From Symsagittifera roscoffensis (taxonomy: Eukaryota; Xenacoelomorpha; Acoela; Convolutidae), in assembly GCF_963678635.1 (NCBI RefSeq), contig NC_087070.1:44747467-44807466 (forward strand): a DNA stretch of 60,000 nucleotides. Direction: 5' to 3'. A program made the position numbers and the translations under genes. The notes below the pieces were generated by a model, which was given only the letters and a program-made list of their open reading frames with translations, searched no databases and had not been told where the DNA came from. Shown one piece after another: positions 37,062 through 48,727 of the stretch. Numbering within the stretch: position 1 is the first letter of the stretch; every line of letters starts with the position of its first letter.

Positions 37062-37699
37062 GTGGATGTTGTCCCTATGTCCCTGTTGAGTGTGGAACAC
37101 GTCGGTCAGCTTGCCACTCTACCCTCCGGTCACCGGCAAAATCGCCATTAACGTGCTTAAACACTCAAATTACACTCGAGGGAGGGTATCCAACCCTTCA
37201 CCAAAACACACGATCTTTCTATCAGAAACGATATAAATCAATCTGAAACAACAACAAATAGGAAGGTCAGATCACTTCTCGTCCGGAAATAACATATAAA
37301 CTGTCACTTTACGTTTTTTTCTGTTTTTGGTCTTTTTTGGATTTTTTACTGTTTTTTGTACTTTTTTGTTTTCAAATAAATTTATATTTGGCTTTTTCTT
37401 GGTTATACACTATTTTTGTTTGGTTTTACGCTTTCTATTTAATTGTTTTTGGTCCTGGGACCTCAGGACAAGCGGGCTCTAGATTTCCCACTCAACCCTC
37501 CGGCCCCCGGAATTTTCGGTGTTAACTAAGTTAAAAAGCTAAATAGTACTGGACGGAGGGTACGCACCTTCCCCCCAGTACAATAACGGTCATTAAGGCC
37601 TCTAACTCGGGCATGCGCCCGGAGCGGAGGGTTCGTCACTGAAACGCTTGCTGATCATGATGGTCTTATGCCTTTGACAGGCCCACCCAGGAGCGCCAT
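37062..37699. repeat. 638-bp repeat block R1
   Basis: It is near identical to 38997-39635, with only a few single-base differences. It contains ACCCTCC/GGAGGGT motifs, T-rich runs and a candidate AATAAA. It has no coding content. The left junction shares GTGGATG and the right junction ends at GCGCCAT. Confidence 0.85.
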
Positions 37700-37716
37700 C
37701 ACTATTTCTCACTATT

Positions 37717-38999
37717 TGTTTTTCACACTATTTGGCGTTGTTCTGATTTTTCGTCGTTTTTCGTCAAAATGGCCGTCTTTTTTGTATTTCTCAGAAATAT
37801 TCACTTTTCAATCGAAATTTTGAAAATTAAAATTCCAGAATATTCCTACCCTCCTTCGCAATACTTTTTCGTTAATAAGGCCTTTATTCGTTTTTTCTCG
37901 TGTCGCCGGAAGGTTGCGCTGTGTCATCTGGCAGAATGGCACATAGCTTGTTGGTTGGCAGGACTGTCCTGCAAGCCAACACCTTTTAAATCTAAGAGAA
38001 AAAGTTTTAATCAGGACATTGAAATTGGAGGTCAGAAAATATGTTTTATCTTAAGTCATATCCTCAATGTGCAGATTAATGAAAGAATTTGAAGGCTATA
38101 GTGATGTAGTATGATGCCATTTGTATTCTGCAGTGAGTCGATGTGACGTGGATAAACGTAATTTCGTGCATTTCGTAAATTCTGTTCGATGACACTGTAT
38201 CTATTTTACGAACATTGCGTGATTCAATGAGGACATTGACCGGACTGTCCGGGGAGTATGTGACATTCGACCAGAATGGCCAAAATGCAATCTCTGCAGA
38301 ATTCGAATTTTAGCAGCGAGCCTTCCGGATTGGTGATTATTAAGAATTAAGAACGTTATTTGAACGATTGAACAAAACGTGAAGGTTAAAGGATTCGGGA
38401 ATTGCTAATTTTTAAATTTTCGAACTGATTATGTAACATTTCTGAGAAACGTCAGAAACGGCCATTTTAGCAAAAAGAACTAAGAAAAACAGAACAACAT
38501 TAGTTGCGCGGACGATAAGTACGAAAATTGTGAGAAAAAACAATAGCAGATTGCAGGAATAGCAGTGAACACTCCGAGTTGCAACTATTGTGTCGCTACA
38601 ATAGTTGCAAGGCTGTTGCAGACAACGCTGAAGGGTGGAGGACAGCCTTCCGGATTAAGAAGAAATCAAGATTAACGAGCTTGATTCAGTGGATTCAAGA
38701 ATCCAGAAGAGTTTCGGAACTGAGACTTTTATTCTTTCATATAGACTTTTAGCTTCTTGTCATGTCCTGATTTGAATTTAATTAACAACTGCATTCATTT
38801 TGATAAGGATGAGAAGCTAGGAGTTGGGGGAAAGGGTTGATCCATCTTCGATGGAGATGATGATTTTTATCTACTGAACAAAAACAATAGTAATATAATA
38901 AGTAGTAGCCCTGTTTTTAGGAGTGACCTCGTGGTCTGGGGATACTGAGACCCAGCCATGAGCTCACTATTTCTGCATGTAATTAAGTTAATTTGAGTG
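37717..38999 (+). repeat. Interior LTR fragment of the giant family
   Basis: It matches 40303-41585 of the complete LTR almost perfectly (one example difference is GAAATTGG against GACATTGG near 38025). Both LTR ends are missing. It is sandwiched between the two R1 blocks. It carries two hairpins, at 37950-37980 and 38579-38610, and one copy of the GTCCGGGGAG motif at 38247. Confidence 0.88.
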
Positions 39000-39635
39000 G
39001 ATGTTGTCCCTATGTCCCTGTTGAGTGTGGAACACGTCGGTCAGCTTGCCACTCTACCCTCCGGTCACCGGCAAAATCGCCATTAACGTGCTTAAACACT
39101 CAAATTACACTCGAGGGAGGGTATCCAACCCTTCACCAAAACACACGATCTTTCTATCAGAAAAGATATAAATCAATCTGAAACAACAACAAATAGGAAG
39201 GTCAGATCACTTCTCGTCCGGAAATAACATATAAACTGTCACTTTACGTTTTTTTCTGTTTTTGGTCTTTTTTGGATTTTTTTATTGTTTTTTGTACTTT
39301 TTTGTTTTCAAATAAATTTATATTTGGCTTTTTCTTGGTTATACACTATTTTTGTTTGGTTTTACGCTTTCTATTTAATTGTTTTTGGTCCTGGGACCTC
39401 AGGACAAGCGGGCTCTAGATTTCCCACTCAACCCTCCGGCCCCCGGAATTTTCGGTGTTAACTAAGTTAAAAAGCTAAATAGTACTGGACGGAGGGTACG
39501 CACCTTCCCCCCAGTACAATAACGGTCATTAAGGCCTCTAACTCGGGCATGCGCCCGGAGCGGAGGGTTCGTCACTGAAACGCTTGCTGATCATGATGGT
39601 CTTATGCCTTTGACAGGCCCACCCAGGAGCGCCAT
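38997..39635. repeat. 639-bp repeat block R1', second copy
   Basis: This is a direct repeat of 37062-37699. Its left edge joins the LTR fragment inside ATTTGAGTG, sharing GTG with the repeat start. Its right edge is followed by 11 bases and then the complete LTR. The near identity points to a recent duplication. Confidence 0.85.
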
Positions 39636-39646
39636 AAAAACGTCTA

Positions 39647-41764
39647 TGTAACATTCGCCCAAATACTAAACAGCGACGGAGCGTAGAAAAAGTACCTATT
39701 AACGACTGGCAGGCGTCAGTTACCTTAATCCTACTCGTTTTTCAACGTCTCGACCTTGCCAGTTGATTTTCTGGTCTGTTTAGGGCTAAGTAAAAAGTTA
39801 CTATTTTTAGGCCATCAGTCAAACGACTTTTGATCAGCTTTCGTTTACATGCGAACACAACTACATAGCTGAGTCTCGGATCCTCAGACTACGTGATTGC
39901 CATTAAAAACACGGCTCGAACAATCTATTTTCATATGTTTTTGTGTGACAGTTCTATATTAAATCCATTGGAGATGGATTGACCCTTTCCTTTTCTAGCT
40001 ACTCATATTCTAAAATATCAAATTATACCGGTGTTAATTTAAAGTTTCACGAAATTCAAGTAGCTATACAGTCATTTTTATATAGTCCCTTCACATAAAA
40101 CAATCTCTGGGGGACCAAGCCTCCGCTCCCGTAATATTCCTGCGATAACGCTCTTATCTCTTCCAATTTGTGTCCCGGGAGGGTTCCGTGGTATATTCCT
40201 TCCCCACTGAAGCTTCCTTCTCCACTAATATCCGCTGATAAGGGTCTTATCGTGCTTTGTTGCCACGATAAGAGGCTTCGTGTTTTTCGTCTCTTGTGCG
40301 ACTGTTTTTCACACTATTTGGCGTTGTTCTGATTTTTCGTCGTTTTTCGTCAAAATGGCCGTCTTTTTTGTATTTCTCAGAAATATTCACTTTTCAATCG
40401 AAATTTTGAAAATTAAAATTCCAGAATATTCCTACCCTCCTTCGCAATACTTTTTCGTTAATAAGGCCTTTATTCGTTTTTTCTCGTGTCGCCGGAAGGT
40501 TGCGCTGTGTCATCTGGCAGAATGGCACATAGCTTGTTGGTTGGCAGGACTGTCCTGCAAGCCAACACCTTTTAAATCTAAGAGAAAAAGTTTTAATCAG
40601 GACATTGACATTGGAGGTCAGAAAATATGTTTTATCTTAAGTCATATCCTCAATGTGCAGATTAATGAAAGAATTTGAAGGCTATAGTGATGTAGTATGA
40701 TGCCATTTGTATTCTGCAGTGAGTCGATGTGACGTGGATAAACGTAATTTCGTGCATTTCGTAAATTCTGTTCGATGACACTGTATCTATTTTACGAACA
40801 TTGCGTGATTCAATGAGGACATTGACCGGACTGTCCGGGGAGTATGTGACATTCGACCAGAATGGCCAAAATGCAATCTCTGCAGAATTCGAATTTTAGC
40901 AGCGAGCCTTCCGGATTGGTGATTATTAAGAATTAAGAACGTTATTTGAACGATTGAACAAAACGTGAAGGTTAAAGGATTCGGGAATTGCTAATTTTTA
41001 AATTTTCGAACTGATTATGTAACATTTCTGAGAAACGTCAGAAACGGCCATTTTAGCAAAAAGAACTAAGAAAAACAGAACAACATTAGTTGCGCGGACG
41101 ATAAGTACGAAAATTGTGAGAAAAAACAATAGCAGATTGCAGGAATAGCAGTGAACACTCCGAGTTGCAACTATTGTGTCGCTACAATAGTTGCAAGGCT
41201 GTTGCAGACAACGCTGAAGGGTGGAGGACAGCCTTCCGGATTAAGAAGAAATCAAGATTAACGAGCTTGATTCAGTGGATTCAAGAATCCAGAAGAGTTT
41301 CGGAACTGAGACTTTTATTCTTTCATATAGACTTTTAGCTTCTTGTCATGTCCTGATTTGAATTTAATTAACAACTGCATTCATTTTGATAAGGATGAGA
41401 AGCTAGGAGTTGGGGGAAAGGGTTGATCCATCTTCGATGGAGATGATGATTTTTATCTACTGAACAAAAACAATAGTAATATAATAAGTAGTAGCCCTGT
41501 TTTTAGGAGTGACCTCGTGGTCTGGGGATACTGAGACCCAGCCATGAGCTCACTATTTCTGCATGTAATTAAGTTAATTTGAGTGTTTTGACCGAAGCCG
41601 AAAGCAGTAACGTTTTGTCGACCCGATGTTAGAAAAGACCACCAAAAAGTACTGGCTTGGTAGAGACGGTGAAAAGCATGCAAAGCTCTGTTTAGACGTT
41701 AGCCAGTCGTCTTAAGACTTAGTTTTGTTTTCCGTCGATATGTATCTTCCGGGCGAATGTTACA
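39647..41764 (+). repeat. Complete 2118-bp LTR of the giant family
   Basis: It starts TGTAACATTCGCCC and ends GGGCGAATGTTACA, a perfect 14-bp terminal inverted repeat with the TG...CA ends expected of an LTR. The first 885 bases match the copy A 3' LTR. No primer-binding site follows it and no clear target-site duplication flanks it, so it is best read as a solo LTR or a rearranged end. It contains a TATA-like site near 40076 and several strong hairpins. An ORF at 40280-40678 recurs in the related copies only because they are nearly identical. Confidence 0.85.
41165..41196 (+). repeat. LTR hairpin, 13-bp perfect stem
   Basis: TTGCAACTATTGT pairs perfectly with ACAATAGTTGCAA over the loop GTCGCT. 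The same hairpin is at 38579-38610 in the LTR fragment. Its role is unknown; an RNA structure or a binding site for a dimeric protein are both possible. Confidence 0.6.
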
Positions 41765-42429
41765 CGAGAAACCTGAGCATGGCATGCTCAATTCGAATTT
41801 GAAAAATTCCATTTCACGCCAAAATCACGTCCTTTGCGTTGCTCAAGGTCGAACTTCCAAATATGACCGACTGGCTCAAAATGAAAGATAAGGTTTCTTG
41901 TATTTAGAACCATTTAATTGTCTTTTGGGATGTTTTAACGTCTAAATCAATTTCTTAACGAATTTGTTCTTACCTGACAATGGATATAATTCCGAAAACG
42001 TTCGATTTCACAATTTAATTTTTTTCATCGACGAGTTCAGAATTTAATTTTGAATTTAAGATGCTAATTGTCACCCTTTAAGTTGTGTTGCTCTTCATAT
42101 CTCAGTTAAATGCATATGAAAAGCTATAGCACTTAAACTAAGGTTTTTCTTGAAGTGGGAAAAATTTTCTGGTTGACTACAATGAGAAAACTAAAGTATC
42201 TCTCAGTTGGTCGGTTAGCTAGTTTTTGGCTGTCTCTTCCAGATGAATGATAAAGTTTGCCAGAGTAGAGGCAGAAGTATTATTGGGCGTTCGACGTGAG
42301 GGTCCTGTGCTCAGTTGTCTGTGGCAAGCAAAAAGAGCCAGAAACTATTTGAGCACAAAAGAGGGACAAAATCTAGAAAAAGTTCCCGAAAAGTCGCAAT
42401 CGTGGGATGTATTCAGGTAATTTTTTTAA
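41765..42429. other. Unassigned flank and probable 5' region of the PAQR3-like gene
   Basis: No repeat or coding signal is convincing here. A short frame at 42315-42578 overlaps the real gene in another frame and lacks family similarity. The segment probably contains promoter or 5' UTR of the gene that follows. Confidence 0.4.
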
Positions 42430-42440
42430 TCATCTTTCAG
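42430..42440 (+). promoter_or_regulatory. Candidate 3' splice site just before the PAQR3-like start
   Basis: TCATCTTTCAG lies four bases before ATG 42445 and has the form of an acceptor. It could end a 5' UTR intron or be a trans-splice site. The usable ATG comes directly after a TAG in its own frame, so coding does not extend upstream without splicing. Confidence 0.35.
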
Positions 42441-42444
42441 GTAG

Positions 42445-43323
42445 ATGGGTTCAGATTGCAAATCTTGTCACCAACTGCCCTTAAACAATTACACTTCAAT
42501 CCCTCAGTACTTGCGCGGAAACCGTTGGGTGTTAACTGGATATCGTGTCAATTATTCAGTAACACAGTGCTTATTTAGCATTTTTCAATGCAGCAACGAG
42601 TTTTTCAACATTTGGACGCATTTAGCCGGCTTTTTCGTCTTTGCAGTTTTATTCCTCAGTGATGTATTGGTGAAATTGCCTTATGAGGGTGCTGATTGGA
42701 GTGATTATGCAATAGTTACTGCTACATTATCTACATTTGCTTTTTGCATGCTTTGCTCCACAGGATTTCATGTCTTTAACAGTCATTCTCGAAACTGCTA
42801 CTCAGTTTGGCTAGCTGTCGATGTATCAGGAGTAGCAATAGGAGCTTTAGGATGTTACCTTCTTGGCGTATATTACGGATTCTACTGCTACCCTTTCTGG
42901 AGATCAGTATACGCTGTTATGGTTGGACTCATGTGCCTGATAGTTTTGGCAGCGCAAGTTTACGATGCTTTGAGTCAAACTCATAATACTCTCAGATCAG
43001 TCTTTCTATTTTGCTCTTTAGGAGCAGTTTCCGTCATACCAACAACTCATTGGATTTGTCTTGAAAATGGATTGGAATCCAGCCTTGTCCGACTGCTTCT
43101 CCCCAAAGTTTTCATTATGTACTTTCTTCTTCTCTTGGCCGTGGTGATCTATTTGTCGAAATTCCCCGAAAGATTTTTCCCCGGAAAATTTGATTTTTTT
43201 GGCCATAGTCACAATCTGTGGCATCTTATGGTCGTTATAGCGCTCTGTTATTGGCACAGGGTGGGACTAGAAATCGTACATATTATGCTGCATTCTAAAT
43301 GCAATCATGTCAAGCTTCAATAA
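42445..43323 (+). CDS. PAQR3: PAQR3-like seven-transmembrane protein
   Basis: This 292-residue frame matches the progestin and adipoQ receptor family, closest in pattern to PAQR3, a Golgi protein of about 311 residues that holds Raf kinase there in mammals. Shared features are YTSIPQYL, GYRVNYSVTQCLFSIFQCSNEFFNIWTHL, CMLCSTGFHVF, GALGCYLLGVYYGFYC, VIPTTHWI, SKFPERFFPGKFD and FGHSHNLWH. The expected zinc ligands are His109 and the HxxxH pair His256 and His260; Ser105 and Asp126 are also conserved. Seven hydrophobic helices can be counted between residues 60 and 275. The gene has no intron in this span. It has no reading-frame damage, unlike the mobile elements around it, so it is probably active. 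Confidence 0.9.
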   Translation: MGSDCKSCHQLPLNNYTSIPQYLRGNRWVLTGYRVNYSVTQCLFSIFQCSNEFFNIWTHLAGFFVFAVLFLSDVLVKLPYEGADWSDYAIVTATLSTFAFCMLCSTGFHVFNSHSRNCYSVWLAVDVSGVAIGALGCYLLGVYYGFYCYPFWRSVYAVMVGLMCLIVLAAQVYDALSQTHNTLRSVFLFCSLGAVSVIPTTHWICLENGLESSLVRLLLPKVFIMYFLLLLAVVIYLSKFPERFFPGKFDFFGHSHNLWHLMVVIALCYWHRVGLEIVHIMLHSKCNHVKLQ

Positions 43324-43774
43324 GCAAAAATTTAAGCAGAAAAACTTGACCTAACTGCTAGCAGCTACGCTCTACAAACTTCTGCTAAATGAAAAATCGT
43401 TTGAATTTTTAGAGTTGAAATCAACTATCCATTGTTGCTCAATCAAAGGATTAATTAAATTTATAATAATACTGAACTACTTTCAGAATTTTAAAATCGT
43501 TATGTCAAGTTTGCTTTTATTTTAAATCATGCAAATCATCATTTGTAGCCAAACTCCAATTCTGCCGAAGTGTCAAATTGGATGGTATTAGATATTGTTT
43601 CGAAATCCAGCTTATTTGCTGTTTCACCGGAGTTGGAAGCTTTTCTTTTTTCCACAAAAACTGGTCAACAATGCGCACAAAAATCAATTTCAATGGCCAT
43701 TATGAAGATCAATGAAAGCTTATTTTGAAACAACTTCCATCTCTCATTATTATGTCATTTTTAAGAGCTCTTCA

Positions 43775-43780
43775 AATAAA
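43775..43780 (+). terminator. Candidate polyadenylation signal of the PAQR3-like gene
   Basis: AATAAA lies about 450 bases after the stop, in AT-rich sequence. A second AATAAA lies at 44006-44011. Neither can be confirmed without transcripts. Confidence 0.35.
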
Positions 43781-46700
43781 TGTTATTGCTATGTAAATAT
43801 TTCAAATACCAAGTAATTTAGTCTTAATTTGTTAACTTGTTTTTTAAATTGTCATGCAGAGCTGGGCATTTCATGGGGGGTTTGAAGAAAAGCCTCATTG
43901 TCAGGGCTTGACTTTTTGCTTTGACAGCTGGTCTTCACTTATACTGTTTTGTTATTTTTGCAGACTTGTTTCTTTAATTAGTTGATTTTCTATTTGGGTA
44001 TGTTAAATAAAACCAGATGGCCCATTCCAGCTAAAGCTGCTTTTGCGCAATGAGTCAACATAGACGACTATTATGAAAATATAAAATAAGCAAGGATAGC
44101 CGGTTTTTGTGCAAGTAGCACAGAACATTCCGACCATTTTCACAAAAAAAAAATTAACTTAAAAAAGTTCTTTAAATTACTGTCGTTGTTTGGCGTGGTA
44201 TGAAGAGAGAACTACACAAACCCGTAGAAAGTTAATGAGTAAGGCTCATTTTGATTATAATTTGTGATACCTGATTTTGCGTGGAAAACAAAAAATATAA
44301 AACACACCTGAAGACTTTTTTCCTCCCCATTTTCACTGCCTGGAGCAATAACTGTCAAAAACTAAAATGGTAGTATTGTTTAATGTGTTAATAGACGAGG
44401 TGATTTATCCTCTTGTTTTTTGTTCCAATTCATAGAGTCTTAACGTGAAAGGTTTTTCTTACCTCTCAGAGTTTTGAAAACTGAAACACGAACATTTTTT
44501 TTTTTGGTTTTCTTGTTCAAGGTGATAAAAAGATGCTATTAAATTAGAATTTGAACAGTCTACAGATATTATGATATAGAATACACGTTCTGAAATTTCT
44601 TTAGAAAAAACATCTCACCAAAAAATATTATTGCTTCGGCATTATGAAACGTTTCGATTAGTAGAGATGGTTTTTGGTAGACCTAGTTTTTGATATTTTT
44701 TCCCAACAGTGTTTAACGTTTCAGTCTAGTTTTTCTGCTGGCTAGCTTGTCATGCTATTTTTCTAATTTTTTGTGTGTAATTTTTTTGTTTTGTTTTGTT
44801 TTTGTTATTTATCTATTGTAATTGTTGAATACCTCCCAACTAACAAGACAAATAGTAAATCTTCATCGAAAATTTATTATTTTTTGCCTTCTATGGATAT
44901 TGTTCTCGTCAGCGCAATCTTATAGAACAAATCAACAATAGATGTGAAGTATCGAAAGGAATGATTTCTATTAGTTTTAACTGTTAATTACCCTTGCAAT
45001 AAGCTAGGGTAGTGCAATCGGGTACTAGACTTTTATCCCGTAAAGAACTTTGTTCACAGAATATGCGAAATTACCATGGTTCAATGACACCCAAATGGTA
45101 AAAAAAAATGGTTCAGCGTGTTTTTTTTTTTCAATTTTCTCTTTCTATTAACTTTTGTCTGATCGGAGTTTTTTAGGAATTAAAATGGGCGTTTGCTTTC
45201 GGCGTCAGAGCTTTTAAAGTTTTTTTGATTTTTTTAGCTGTTGCTCTGTGAGCTCTTTCTGTCGAAGTGTGTTTGTTGTTTTACTTAATTTTATTTGTTT
45301 ACGTTCTTGTAAATAGAAAGAAAACTTTTCAGTATTTGTTTATCTTTGTCTTATCAGAAGTCGTTTTTTTATCAACGCTTTTTACAAATGGTTTCTTAGC
45401 ATGCCTTCTGCAAAGCAGACAAGTTTAAAGCGTCAGTTGGAGCCAAAATGATTTGGTTGCTTATTTAATTTTCAAAAATGTTGTGCAACAATTTTCCAAT
45501 CTGAATTTTTTCTCAACATACTTTTTTCCATTGCAATTGGTGAGAAGCTCTGCTTTCAAGTTTAAATAAAAATGGGTCTCCTACATTTGATGAAGATTTT
45601 AAGTTCTTGTCTGTTTTTTTTTTCTGAATTAAAACAGTTATGATTTGGTTCAAATCTGTATTTTCTGTTGAAGTTGCGAACTTATTCTGCTATAAGTTCA
45701 CAAAAGGAGTTCTTTTTGCAATAAGGTTGTAGGTATTTACTAAATTTGTTCAACTGTTCGCACTTGAGATTAGCCTTCAAAATTGCAATACTTCGCTGAC
45801 TCTATCCATCTCCACTACTCCATTTAAAAAGAATTTTTTTCGCCATTTCTTCTTCTTTGCCCTGAATTAGTTTCTCATTTGAGTCCTCACGAGCCATTGG
45901 CATGTTGGAAATTGATCTTCGATCCGCTTGAATGTCGTTTCAATTGATATATTAAAATAATTTCATATTCTTGAAAGTTTTCACAGTATTTTTCTTTTGA
46001 GCGTTTGCATATTTTTGTTCCGCGACGAAGTTTTCATTCAAATAACGGCTTAAAAATTTTAAACGCAGTAATTTTCTTGACGTTGCTCTACCGAAAGCTT
46101 CTGGGAACAACAACCGAATTGTAGGCTCCATCCAGCTCATATTGTGAGCGGTTGAATTGATACATCTTCCCAGCTTCTTGTAGAAGAGAATTTCAGAAAG
46201 CTGAAGAATGCGGATGTTTTGTAAACACTTGCCAGTTTCAGCCTAGGGCTAGGATCAAAATGAGAAAACTTTTGTTTTGTAGTATACCCTGAATAGGCTC
46301 AACTAGTACTCCTTCCTTGACGACATTAGTTTTAAAGCCATCTTTACCCGTGCGATACTAACTTTCTCCCCGTAAAAACTTCACAGAATGGACGAAATGG
46401 TATTCAGTATATTATACAACTGCTGAAGTAAAATCATGCCTAGTATATTTATTGAGTGCATGTAATTCGGCTGAACGTTGAAAGCTGCAGAGAATTTTTT
46501 TTTGGTGCCGAAATTTTTTTAGTGCCAGGACGGACAGTCGGCATTAACTGTCGGCTTAATTTCAGATTGTTAATCTTTGCTTTCCTATTTTTCGCTGTTA
46601 ATCTTTTATCAGAAACTCCGTATGAAAAAAAAAGAAAATAAAACATTAAAAGTCAATTTTTCCAGCTTTTTCAGTTGGTTTAACATATTCGGTTGTGGAA

Positions 46701-47620
46701 CCGGCTGGATCAAATTCTTTTTCCGGCAAGTAATTCAGTTTTTGAGTTTTTTCTTTTTTTGTATAACTTTCTTGAGAATGATTTTTTAAAGTTTTGTTTT
46801 CATTGCTTTCTATCTCATTTTTTGGAATTTATCCTTTTTTGAAGTGTCTGCGATTAAGCGAGCTTACAATACTATATCAAGTTCGAAAATCATTAAATCA
46901 GAATTTTTGGCTCCAATTTTTATGACAAATAAAATAGTGTGAATCAGTCATCTCTACAGATTTCATTAATTTTTGTTAAACTGTGTTCGGTTTTTTGTTT
47001 TTGCTCAATTTGTTTTTGCTCATTTTTTTTAAAATTTGTTATTTTTGCTATTTCTGTCTTTAGAAAGGAGATACTGCTATTGTTTTCCGCATCATAACTT
47101 AACAAAATCATTTGATTTTAGTTCCAATTTTTCATTGTTGTTTTTTTTGCTGCTTTGGTCAACTCGATTTTTGTGGGCGTTCTTTATTAGCTAGTTTTGT
47201 TATCTAGTTTCCAGATTTTGAACGGTTCCAGATTTTGATTGTTTCTGGGAAGTTTAAACATTTTCAATTCAAGACTCGAATTATTTTTTAAATTGAAGTG
47301 TCTTTTTTCCGCTAATTTGTTTTGCTCCTGTAAATTAATTGAAATTCTTTGTTAACCATAAAAATTTAAAAATAAATCACGAAATGTATTTTTATGCAGT
47401 GCATCCGAGTGTAAATTGGCAGTTGAAGTTGTTGCTTGTGTAATTTTCAACTTTTTTGCTGATGGTTAAAAACAAATTGCGATGCATTTTTTTTTCATTT
47501 TTCTCTTTTTCATGGTCTTTCAATTTTCTGCATTGCAATTTGTGCGTAGCTGTACTTCGTCTCTGTGTAAACTTGAAAATGCATTCTATTTTTATTTTAA
47601 AACTGAGAATTATGTTTTAG
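43781..47620. other. AT-rich non-coding region between host genes
   Basis: No long frame with family similarity is present on either strand. It holds a diverged interspersed repeat at about 44115-44330, which matches 57325-57510, and short dispersed repeats with CCCGTAAA...TTCACAGAAT near 45042 and 46370. It may contain upstream introns or small exons of the PNPLA8-like gene that I could not recognise. Confidence 0.5.
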
Positions 47621-47693
47621 AAATATATCGAGTAGTCTGAAGTGGTCTCAAGAATCGACACCTGGATCGAAAGAAAAGAAGTCCTTGACCCAG
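47621..47693 (+). CDS. PNPLA8: PNPLA8-like gene, candidate exon (upstream)
   Basis: It lies between a TATGTTTTAG acceptor and a CAG|GTAAGC donor. The frame ends on a codon boundary and joins the next exon in phase 0. It encodes a short hydrophilic stretch with no motif of its own. It is included because splice sites and phase agree; it is the weakest of the four exons. Confidence 0.45.
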
Positions 47694-48016
47694 GTAAGCG
47701 TAGTGGTTATTTCTATAAAGTTCAAGTAGATATAATAACTTTGCAGGATTATTCAAGTTACGAAATCACCAGACGGAAATATGGCACTTATCGAGCTCTC
47801 TAGAATTAGCTCTATATAAAAAGTCTATCTTTTGCTAGTTTTTTTTAAAGAAACCGAATAAATTTTAATTCATCTTTTTACTAAGGAAACTGCTTTCGCC
47901 AATTTTGAAATTTCAAGTCTTGCTCTTAAAATTTGGACGTTTTCGCCTACTTTTTTGTTCATAACTGATCTATTTCTCTGTCAACGCTATCAGACAACGG
48001 TTTTCTTTGTTTGAAG

Positions 48017-48205
48017 GATGAAAAAAGCACGGAGACCCTGTTACCAGAGCCCATTGATGATAAGATAAGAGTTCCCTCCACCGTAGTGAAAAGTGGTGTG
48101 GCGAAGAAACCTGATGCGAAAAATGGTGCGGATTCAAAACCTGAAGTATTCAAGTTGCATCCATTGTCGTCAACTGGAGATTCGGCTAACGATGACCCGG
48201 AGAGG
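48017..48205 (+). CDS. PNPLA8: PNPLA8-like gene, candidate exon
   Basis: The exon has 63 codons, from the acceptor TTTGAAG to the donor AGG|GTAATG, phase 0 at both ends. The product is hydrophilic and low in complexity, as in the poorly conserved N-terminal half of iPLA2-gamma proteins. The stretch is much less AT-rich than its flanks, which supports coding. Confidence 0.55.
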
Positions 48206-48616
48206 GTAATGTAGAGACTATTTCAATATTTGAATGCTTGAGGGCATACATACGAAGTAACATTTTTGTACAATTTGCGAATTATTTTGATATTATGGAG
48301 GCTTGCCGATGCGTCATTCTTATGATTTGAAGCATATTAAAGGATCATAAAGAAGTCCGATTTTTTTTACTCATTATGAATATGAGAGTTGAGCTCGTGT
48401 ACTTGAAGCGGATCTAGTATTTTTTAAAGCAAAGGGAAATTTAAAAGCCCCAAAAAATTGGATTTTTTGTAAGTCTATTACATAGCTTGTCTGAGCATTG
48501 CTGAAACACCACAAAAGCGCAATTTTTTCATATTTTTCGTAAATTTTAAAAGTGAATACGTAGCACTGTTAGTAGGGGCGGAAAATTGCTTTTCTACGAG
48601 AATTGTTATTCTGCAG

Positions 48617-48727
48617 GTGCTGAGCAAACTGTTGGAAGCATCCTCTATTATTTCGAAAGTGGCCCAGCTTAATATTCTAAATGAACACCTGGCTAGAGAC
48701 AACAGCTTCCTAACCAACAAACAGAAG
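48617..48727 (+). CDS. PNPLA8: PNPLA8-like gene, helical exon
   Basis: The exon has 37 codons, from the acceptor TTCTGCAG to the donor CAGAAG|GCAAGT, which is a GC-type donor with an otherwise perfect consensus. It is phase 0 at both ends. It encodes an amphipathic helix (VLSKLLEASSIISKVAQLN) like the helical region ahead of the catalytic domain in iPLA2-gamma. The next exon lies 7.6 kb away, across an LTR element insertion. Confidence 0.6.

Noticed and set aside
40280-40678. A 132-codon ORF in the LTR that recurs at 15499 and 37769
   Set aside because: The copies are nearly identical because the LTRs are recent duplicates; frame lengths differ and no family or codon signal supports a gene.
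39647-41764. A DNA transposon with 14-bp terminal inverted repeats
   Set aside because: The same sequence sits directly after the 3' UTR of copy A in the position and orientation of an LTR, and no transposase is present.
42315-42578. A separate small gene upstream of the PAQR3-like gene
   Set aside because: It overlaps the real coding exon in another frame and shows no family similarity.
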